Positions 6,756 to 11,634 of a stretch of 11,634 nucleotides of DNA are shown here, one piece after another. The stretch is from Lysobacterales bacterium (lineage in GTDB: Bacteria > Pseudomonadota > Gammaproteobacteria > Xanthomonadales > SZUA-36): contig JAKITM010000071.1 in the NCBI GenBank assembly GCA_021648045.1, forward strand, positions 1 through 11,634. Direction: 5' to 3'. The first letter of the stretch is position 1; the number at the start of each line of letters is the position of its first letter. Position numbers and translations under genes: made by a program. The notes beneath the pieces were generated by a model, which saw only the letters and a program-made list of their open reading frames with translations, did no database searches and had not been told where the DNA came from.

Positions 6756-7328
6756 ATGACTATAAAAACTCCAAAAACCAAGCTCAGTCAGGAAGACAGT
6801 GATCTATTTCGTCAGGCTGTTGGCGATACCCGCCCCCTGCCCACGGCCAGTGAACGCCATACACAGCGGCCACTACAAAAGCCATTACCTAAGACTAATC
6901 GCACTGGATTAAAAATTAGTCGTGATGACTTGCTTGGACATGCCCACGATATTAATCAACTGGAAACCAATGAGCAATTGATTTACCTGGGCAACGGACT
7001 GCAAAAACAAACATTGCGTAAGCTACGCCGGGGACAATTCCCGATTGAAGACCAATTAGACCTTCATGGCCTAAAGCAACAATCGGCTGAGGAGTTGATA
7101 CTCGAATTTATCAATCACGCAATTGAGTCAGGCTACCGATGTATCAATATTATTCACGGCAAAGGCTTGCGTTCGGAAAGTACCAGGCCAGTGCTAAAAA
7201 CTCTGTGTAACCACCTGCTGCGTCGACACCCGGCAGTGATGGCTTTTATTTCTGCCAAGCCTGCCGATGGTGGTACCGGTGCCGTTATTGTGCTTCTAAA
7301 ACACGACAAAAATTTCCAAGGGGATTGA
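6756..7328 (+). CDS. smrB: SmrB-type Smr-domain endonuclease (ribosome rescue)
   Basis: The 190-residue protein resembles E. coli SmrB (YfcN, 183 aa) at both ends. The N-terminal stretch KLSQEDSDLFRQ (9-20) matches the SmrB hook region. The Smr domain spans about 99-182, with KLRRGQF just before it, the catalytic motif LDLHG (D102, H104), HGKG (134-137), VMAF (161-164) and GGTGAV (172-177). E. coli SmrB cuts mRNA between collided ribosomes so that stalled ribosomes can be rescued by tmRNA. Keeping the DLH and HGxG motifs suggests this copy is active. It is divergent from surE and 56 bases upstream of a DUF3301 gene on the same strand. Symbol assignment rests on remembered similarity, and a generic Smr/MutS-domain label would be the cautious alternative. 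Confidence 0.85.
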   Translation: MTIKTPKTKLSQEDSDLFRQAVGDTRPLPTASERHTQRPLQKPLPKTNRTGLKISRDDLLGHAHDINQLETNEQLIYLGNGLQKQTLRKLRRGQFPIEDQLDLHGLKQQSAEELILEFINHAIESGYRCINIIHGKGLRSESTRPVLKTLCNHLLRRHPAVMAFISAKPADGGTGAVIVLLKHDKNFQGD

Positions 7329-7384
7329 AACTCTATCGAGAGATTGGGGTTGAAAGCAGTCTCTGCTACCTCCAAATCTAAGCT

Positions 7385-7714
7385 ATGGAATTATTACTCA
7401 TCATTGTTCTGGTCGCCATCTCAGTCTCATGGCTGACAACTATGCGTGCCCGTGATCGTGCGCGCAGCGCTGTTGACCGCTTATGCAAACAGTATCAATT
7501 GCAGTTATTGGATCAAAGTGTCGCATTGGCCGGAATAAAGTTTGCGCGGAGTTCGCGTGGCGGATTAACCCTGCGGCGCCTGTTCAAATTCGACTATAGC
7601 GAAGACGGTGTAAGTCGTAAAAATGGAAGTATCTGGATGAAAGGTGAACAAGCGGAAATGATCACCATCGAACGCAGTGATGGTGATACCATCGAGTGGC
7701 TTTCAGGCAGGTAA
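7385..7714 (+). CDS. DUF3301 family small membrane-anchored protein
   Basis: The 109-residue protein opens with a hydrophobic segment (about 2-18, MELLLIIVLVAISVSWL) that should anchor it in the inner membrane, followed by a basic stretch with RARDRA. The rest matches the DUF3301 pattern: C34 in the helix after the anchor, LLDQSVAL (41-48), G-L-T-L-R-R-L-F-K-F (60-69), the D-G-V-S-R motif and G-S-I-W-M-K-G (81-87). The function of this family is unknown. It probably forms a two-gene unit with smrB. The Shine-Dalgarno is weak. It converges on the DUF3313-like gene with 34 bases between the stops and no clear terminator hairpin. Confidence 0.75.
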   Translation: MELLLIIVLVAISVSWLTTMRARDRARSAVDRLCKQYQLQLLDQSVALAGIKFARSSRGGLTLRRLFKFDYSEDGVSRKNGSIWMKGEQAEMITIERSDGDTIEWLSGR

Positions 7715-7748
7715 AAACCCGCTCTACTCACATATTAAATAATAGCTA

Positions 7749-8423
7749 TTACTGTTTGAGACTGCCGCGCGCCTCATCCAGTCCCTGCCGAAATGCATTT
7801 GCCCATGCGGTAATTATCCGATGGGCATCCTCTACATTATCGCCCGTCCACCAACTGGCTGAACCGTGCCCAAAATCTTTCTTACGATCCCTTATTACTA
7901 CAATTTTGTCATTCGTAATGGAATCAAAAAGCTCAAGCTTTAAAGTCATTTCACCGGCAGAATCTGAATAGCTTACTGAGCGGGAAGGCCCCTTAATATC
8001 AGGTGTAATCACATCCAAATCGACAATCGTTGGTTTAATGATTAATACTGACTCACCCGGGCTATCAACAAACTGATAACCACCGGCGCGCAAATCAATC
8101 ATAAATATAGCTCTAAAATCTGTAGCCAAGCGCTCTTTAATCAGTTCCATGTCGCTGTCTTTAACTTTAATAGCGCGACCCCGGGAGATGCTATTCTGAT
8201 CACGCTTCCAGTTTTTCCGGAAAGCAACACTGACATCTGCCAGCATGATTTCGGTATAAGCGCTGAGATCTACACCCGGGTCTGCGTACACAGTCGTTAA
8301 GCGGGTGTTTTTCACTAACTCCATACCGTCAGCATTCACCGCCGGTAGATTCTTTTTTGCCCAGCCAGTAGAAACCACCATCATTAAAGCAAAGAGAATA
8401 AGTACTGATTTTATCGACTTCAT
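7749..8423 (-). CDS. DUF3313-like secreted protein, second tandem copy
   Basis: The 224-residue product has a signal peptide (1-22) ending TGWA before KKN, so it is predicted periplasmic. There is no lipobox cysteine, although many DUF3313 proteins are lipoproteins. The mature part shows DLSAYTEIMLADVSVAF (DUF3313-like strand), a central AGGYQFVDSPGESVLIIKP and SAGEMTLKLELFDS, then VIRDRKKDFG. It is about half identical by eye to the product of the preceding gene (8457-9143) over its whole length, sharing the start NADGMELVK. The Shine-Dalgarno AAAGGT lies eight bases before the ATG, 33 bases after the upstream copy, so the two are very likely cotranscribed. Function is unknown. The DUF3313 call is from pattern memory and should be confirmed by profile search. 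Confidence 0.75.
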   Translation of the reverse strand: MKSIKSVLILFALMMVVSTGWAKKNLPAVNADGMELVKNTRLTTVYADPGVDLSAYTEIMLADVSVAFRKNWKRDQNSISRGRAIKVKDSDMELIKERLATDFRAIFMIDLRAGGYQFVDSPGESVLIIKPTIVDLDVITPDIKGPSRSVSYSDSAGEMTLKLELFDSITNDKIVVIRDRKKDFGHGSASWWTGDNVEDAHRIITAWANAFRQGLDEARGSLKQ

Positions 8424-8456
8424 ATTTGTGACCTTTAGTAAATCCGGCTTGCAAAC

Positions 8457-9143
8457 TTATTGACGAACGGCATCTCTGGCATCATCCAGCGCTTCCCTTA
8501 AGGATTCCGCCCAGGTCTTCATCATTCGTTTTGCATCAGACTTATTGGTAACACTGTTTCGCCATTGCACATAACCGTAGCCTAAATCCCGCTTACGATC
8601 TCTTACAATAACCACTTTATCGTTTGTCAACGAGTCAATCAACTCAAGGTTCAGTGTCATTTCGCCTGCGGATTCCGAATAAGTTCGGTTGCGTGAAGCT
8701 GTTTTGAGATCAGGCGCAATAACATCCAAATTAACAATTGCCGGTCTAATAATTAACACACTTTCGCCTGGTTGCTCAGCCAGTTGGTAACCACCCGCCG
8801 TCAATTCTTTCACGAAGACCTCTCTAAAAGAAGTGGAGATTTTATCTCTGATGCGCTGCATATCATTCTCATTTGCTTTGCCGGCTAGGTCTAGGGACTC
8901 TCTGTTTTGCTCCCGTCTCCAGTTCTTTTTGAAGGCCACACTGGCATCTTCAAGAATAAAGCTGGTATAACCACCAAGGTCCGCACCGGGGTCTTTATAA
9001 ATCGTGGTCATTTTGGTGTGTTTTACCAACTCCATACCATCAGCATTGATCGCCGGTAAGTCATCTTTTGCCCATACCGGAGAGCTAAGCAGTCCGGCAA
9101 CAGCCAGACTGACAAGAATAAGTGAAAATGTACTGGATCTCAT
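8457..9143 (-). CDS. DUF3313-like secreted protein, first tandem copy
   Basis: The 228-residue product has a signal peptide (1-25) ending SPVWA before KDD. The mature part contains NADGMELVKHTKMTTIY, DLGGYTSFILEDASVAF, a charged segment (about 75-100) that differs most from its neighbour, AGGYQLAEQPGESVLIIRP and SAGEMTLNLELIDSLTNDK. A strong Shine-Dalgarno AGGAGA lies about five bases before the ATG, and a promoter-like element lies at 9171-9200. It heads a two-gene unit with its paralog, an apparent local duplication. The C-terminal third after VIVRDRKRD diverges between copies (YGYVQWRNSV against HGSASWWTGD), which may reflect different partners. The function is unknown. Confidence 0.75.
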   Translation of the reverse strand: MRSSTFSLILVSLAVAGLLSSPVWAKDDLPAINADGMELVKHTKMTTIYKDPGADLGGYTSFILEDASVAFKKNWRREQNRESLDLAGKANENDMQRIRDKISTSFREVFVKELTAGGYQLAEQPGESVLIIRPAIVNLDVIAPDLKTASRNRTYSESAGEMTLNLELIDSLTNDKVVIVRDRKRDLGYGYVQWRNSVTNKSDAKRMMKTWAESLREALDDARDAVRQ

Positions 9144-9170
9144 GAGATTCTCCTGTTGAAAACTGCTTCA

Positions 9171-9200
9171 ATAATAATTATTGTACTAATACGACCTCAA
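9171..9200 (-). promoter_or_regulatory. Sigma-70-like promoter for the DUF3313-like pair
   Basis: On the minus strand TTGAGG (9200-9195) and TATTAT (9176-9171) are separated by 18 bases, with four and five of six consensus matches. A second possible -10, TACAAT, overlaps the spacer. Transcription would start near 9164, about 20 bases before the ATG at 9143. Confidence 0.4.
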
Positions 9201-9231
9201 TGGCCTGAATAAGTTTTATTACTGCATTAGT

Positions 9232-9309
9232 TTAGTCGTTTAAATTAGTTTCGGCAATTAGACGCTGTAATTTACACTTTCCGCTTAGTATCCCTCTCAA
9301 TCGAGCCAT
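9232..9309 (-). CDS. Possible 25-residue small ORF with a strong ribosome site
   Basis: An ATG at 9309 on the minus strand, preceded by GGAGGGG, opens a 25-residue frame reading MARLRGILSGKCKLQRLIAE and then TNLND. It is basic and matches no family I recognise, and it is not PIN-like. It lies between the antitoxin gene and the DUF3313 pair, in an otherwise empty 269-base gap (9144-9412). It is more likely chance than a gene, but the ribosome site is better than those of several certain genes here. Confidence 0.2.
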   Translation of the reverse strand: MARLRGILSGKCKLQRLIAETNLND

Positions 9310-9412
9310 AAAAACAGCCCCTCCATAGCAGCACTTGATGTTGGTCATATAAGCGTGGCTAACTTCAAGCAGAGATAAGCATCACCTAGAGAGCCTGAAA
9401 TGCGCATACTAA

Positions 9413-9625
9413 TCAGTTGCTTACTATTAGTCGGTTGGTTCGAATCTCATTAAAATCACCATCCCAGCCAGATCCACGCAGCTTGCGTGCCTCCTCCAAG
9501 CTAACAGGTTCTGTGGCCAGAGCTTGCAGGGCAAAATTGACCGCTTCTCGTTTAGTAGAAAACTGATACCGTCGCATCACTGCTGCGCAGGCTTTGTCGT
9601 CTATATTGATATTGGTACGGGACAT
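9413..9625 (-). CDS. VapB-family (DUF2191) antitoxin, orphan
   Basis: The 70-residue protein opens with SRTNINIDD, a ribbon-helix-helix strand, then MRRYQFSTKREAVNFALQAL (17-36) and EEARKLRGSGWDGDFNEIR (44-62), the layout of VapB antitoxins of the VapB_antitoxin/DUF2191 family. VapB proteins bind DNA through the N-terminus and neutralise a PIN-domain VapC RNase with the C-terminal tail. The toxin gene normally follows directly, but the 269 bases downstream (9144-9412) contain no PIN-like frame, and the 20-codon frame just after the stop has no PIN motifs. A 14-bp palindrome lies 13 bases before the ATG, as expected for autorepression. It is either a remnant of a vapBC pair or a solitary regulator. 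The reading frame is intact. Confidence 0.8.
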   Translation of the reverse strand: MSRTNINIDDKACAAVMRRYQFSTKREAVNFALQALATEPVSLEEARKLRGSGWDGDFNEIRTNRLIVSN

Positions 9626-9638
9626 ACACCAACGATAA

Positions 9639-9652
9639 ACCTATGCATAGGT
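9639..9652. promoter_or_regulatory. 14-bp perfect palindrome, likely antitoxin operator
   Basis: ACCTATGCATAGGT is its own reverse complement and sits 13 bases upstream of the antitoxin ATG. On the minus strand a possible promoter, TTGAAT (9660-9655) with TATCGT (9637-9632) at 17 bases, places the palindrome inside its spacer, so bound protein would block it. A second imperfect dyad, GCACT-C-AGTGC, lies at 9661-9671. This layout suits autoregulation by a ribbon-helix-helix antitoxin dimer, which is an inference. Confidence 0.55.
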
Positions 9653-9691
9653 AGATTCAAGCACTCAGTGCAATATGTGGCAGACTCATAC

Positions 9692-9714
9692 AAAAAACGG
9701 GGCCGCAGCCCCGT
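9692..9714 (-). terminator. Strong intrinsic terminator of the M16 peptidase gene
   Basis: On the minus strand a 7-bp GC-rich stem, ACGGGGC paired with GCCCCGT around the loop TGCG, is followed by a run of T. It begins 13 bases after the peptidase stop codon and separates that gene from the antitoxin gene, so the antitoxin needs its own promoter. Confidence 0.9.
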
Positions 9715-9727
9715 TCGGTAAATTTAT

Positions 9728-11634
9728 CTAGTCGACAGTATTACCATCCGCATCCATTACGGTTATTTCCCCCAGATTAAGATCCGCCTCGCTTAATTGT
9801 TTCTCAATTTCTGTGCGGTCGCCAACTATCAACCAGGTTAGTTGATCTGGATGAATGACTTCCTCGGCTGCTCCCTGAATACTTTCAAGTTTAAGCTCAC
9901 GGTAACTGCCTGTCAGTGAGGATACATAGTTATCGGGCCTATCAAAGCGGGCATTGCTAAGCATTGATGCCAGCACCGCAGAGGTAGACTCGAACTGCCC
10001 TGGTAGACTATTCACATTATTCTGGACTGTTTTTCTTAGCTCATCTGCAGTGGCTGGTTTATCACCAATATAGTTGACCAGCTCCTTTACCAGCTCTTTT
10101 ATAGAGGCAGCAGTTTTATCGGTTTGTACCGGCGCATAAACCATAAACGGGCGCTGACCCTCAGCGTCTTGCATAAATGTATATGCGCCATAGGCCCAGT
10201 GTTTGTCTTCGCGCAAATTCATATTCACCCGCGCATTAAAATTACCACCGATGATGTCGTTCATGGAGCCGATAGCCAGGTTGTTATCTGCTCTGGTAGA
10301 GGGTGCTAAGGAGCCTGCAAGAATTAGTGACTGTGGCGCATCGGGTTTATCGACAATTATTATCCGGCCTTGTTTTGGTAGTGCTACGGTATTGATTTGC
10401 TTCTTGGGGATATCGGTTTTAGATGCTTTCCATTTGCCAAATTCCTTTTCCAGTAATGGCAGTATTTCTTGCATGGTGGTGTCACCGGCGACAAATATGC
10501 TTACATTATCAGGGCGAATCCAGTTGTTATGGAAAGCGATCAGGTCAGCTTGGTTCAAGTCGGCAATACTAGCTTCGGTGCCAGAACCAGTGAAGGGTAT
10601 GCCATAGGCGTGGTCGCTGCCGTAGAGCAGTGGGGGCAACATGCGTAAAGCGGTTTGTATTGGTTGCACTTTTTCCTGTTGGATTCCGGCAATCCAGCTT
10701 CCGCGCAGGCGTTCAATTTCTTGTTTATCAAACACCGGGTTTAAAGCTATATCGGCCATAAGTTTTAGCGCAGGGCGGAGGTTCTCAGTCAGGGTATTTA
10801 GCTGGATATTTGATGTGTCTAACGAGCTGCTGCTACTGATATTGGCTCCCAAGCGTTCTTTCTGAATAGATATATCCAGTGCGCTGCGGGTTTTAGTACC
10901 TTCATCCAGCATCGACATCGCGAAACTGGAAGTACCAAGTTTTGCGCCAGTGGAATCTGCTGCATAGCCGGCATTAAATTGTAAGGCGATATTGATTACT
11001 GGAACCGCGTGGCGTTCTGCCAGAATCACATTAATTCCGTTTTTAAGAGTGGCGCGTTGAATTTCCGGAAAGTTAACCTCGGGCAGTTTACCAACCTCTG
11101 GAAGTCCCGTTGATCTGTCAACGCTACTCGCAGTTGTCGTGTATTCAGCAAAGGGCCTTACCGTTAAGTTATAAGCGCCGGTGGTGAACCATTTATTAGC
11201 TACGGTTTTGATATTTGTAGTGTTGGCATTGGCTATCCAGGCGAGCCGGGTCTTGTAGAAACCCGGATCATCGGCATACAACTCACCACGGGCAAGCGCG
11301 GTTGCTTTACCGCCGAAACCGCCAATTTGCTCCAAACCGCGAATGGTTCGGGCATGGATTCGCATTTGCGCTCGCTCCAACTGGTCTGTAGTTGGTCCAT
11401 TTTCCAGAAAGTCGGCCAGCACCTTATCAATAATAGCATTGGCCTTGGCTTCATCAGCGCCAGGCTTAAGCATTACTGTAATTCTGAGCATTCCTGCCAG
11501 AGTATGTGCTTGCAGGTGTGCAGATGCTGAACTGGCAATTTGAGCTTTATAAACCAACTCTTGATAGAGCGGCGAGTTTTTGCCGGCTCCGAGAATATCG
11601 GCCGCAAGATTGATATAGGCGCTTTCTTTGGTGG
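9728..11634 (-). CDS. M16 family zinc peptidase, two-domain type, N-terminal part outside the window
   Basis: The frame is open to the right edge (634 codons plus the stop), so the gene begins beyond 11634. The first visible residues, YINLAADILGAGKNSPLYQE, are the typical M16 middle segment, so the window opens inside the first M16 unit. A linker with PEVGKLPEVNFPEIQRATL leads into a second M16 unit: LKNGINVILAERHAVPVIN, FNAGYAADSTG and LDEGTKTRSA. The region that would hold HxxEH reads GTSSFAMSML, so this second unit lacks the zinc motif and should be the inactive, substrate-holding half. The active HxxEH half would lie outside the window. Later blocks, WIRPDNVSIFVAGD and NLREDKHWAYGAYTFMQ, are standard for the family. 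Whole proteins of this type are about 900-950 residues and usually periplasmic. The start at 11557 is only a TTG inside the gene. Confidence 0.92.
   Translation of the reverse strand, partial: TKESAYINLAADILGAGKNSPLYQELVYKAQIASSASAHLQAHTLAGMLRITVMLKPGADEAKANAIIDKVLADFLENGPTTDQLERAQMRIHARTIRGLEQIGGFGGKATALARGELYADDPGFYKTRLAWIANANTTNIKTVANKWFTTGAYNLTVRPFAEYTTTASSVDRSTGLPEVGKLPEVNFPEIQRATLKNGINVILAERHAVPVINIALQFNAGYAADSTGAKLGTSSFAMSMLDEGTKTRSALDISIQKERLGANISSSSSLDTSNIQLNTLTENLRPALKLMADIALNPVFDKQEIERLRGSWIAGIQQEKVQPIQTALRMLPPLLYGSDHAYGIPFTGSGTEASIADLNQADLIAFHNNWIRPDNVSIFVAGDTTMQEILPLLEKEFGKWKASKTDIPKKQINTVALPKQGRIIIVDKPDAPQSLILAGSLAPSTRADNNLAIGSMNDIIGGNFNARVNMNLREDKHWAYGAYTFMQDAEGQRPFMVYAPVQTDKTAASIKELVKELVNYIGDKPATADELRKTVQNNVNSLPGQFESTSAVLASMLSNARFDRPDNYVSSLTGSYRELKLESIQGAAEEVIHPDQLTWLIVGDRTEIEKQLSEADLNLGEITVMDADGNTVD

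Noticed and set aside
7715..7748. Terminator between the convergent DUF3301 and DUF3313-like genes
   Set aside because: No stem with a following T-run could be found in these 34 bases.
9359..9413. A short frame just after the antitoxin stop as a VapC toxin start
   Set aside because: It ends after about 20 codons and has no acidic PIN motif such as the usual early DTS.
10203..10607. A 134-codon plus-strand frame opposite the M16 gene
   Set aside because: It lies wholly inside the clearly coding M16 gene and shows no recognisable domain.

Overview
The window looks like chromosomal DNA of a gammaproteobacterium, most likely a marine-type member near the Cellvibrionales/Pseudomonadales. This rests on gene content and protein resemblance, not on a database search. 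Supporting evidence is the surE-pcm-yqaA-nlpD gene order, a SmrB-type Smr protein, a DUF3301 protein, DUF3313-like proteins and a secreted S46 dipeptidyl-peptidase. I see no phage, insertion sequence, CRISPR array, tRNA or rRNA.

Layout. Positions 1-349 hold the 5' end of an unidentified minus-strand gene and a structured intergenic region with a 9-bp inverted repeat, an 11-bp-period direct repeat and promoter-like elements. Positions 350-2533 (+) encode a complete S46 peptidase with every catalytic and substrate N-terminus-binding residue in place, followed by a hairpin terminator that can work in both directions. Positions 2695-6599 (-) form one tightly packed unit: surE, pcm, yqaA, nlpD and then the remains of a PQQ-dependent sugar dehydrogenase. 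That last gene has lost its N-terminus and carries a frameshift, and it sits where rpoS follows nlpD in many relatives. Divergent from surE, 6756-7714 (+) carries smrB and a DUF3301 gene. Positions 7749-9143 (-) carry two tandem paralogous secreted DUF3313-like genes. Positions 9144-9727 hold an orphan VapB-type antitoxin gene with a 14-bp palindrome just upstream and no toxin gene beside it. From 9728 to the right edge (-) runs the C-terminal two thirds of a two-domain M16 peptidase, ending at a strong intrinsic terminator.

Functional themes. Two large exported or envelope-associated peptidases (S46 and M16) point to peptide use. The surE-nlpD unit combines nucleotide and protein damage repair with cell-envelope division functions. 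smrB belongs to ribosome-collision rescue. The most unusual points are the eroded sugar dehydrogenase at the nlpD/rpoS junction, the solitary antitoxin that keeps an operator-like palindrome, and the paired DUF3313 paralogs. I found no convincing evidence of a wholly new system.
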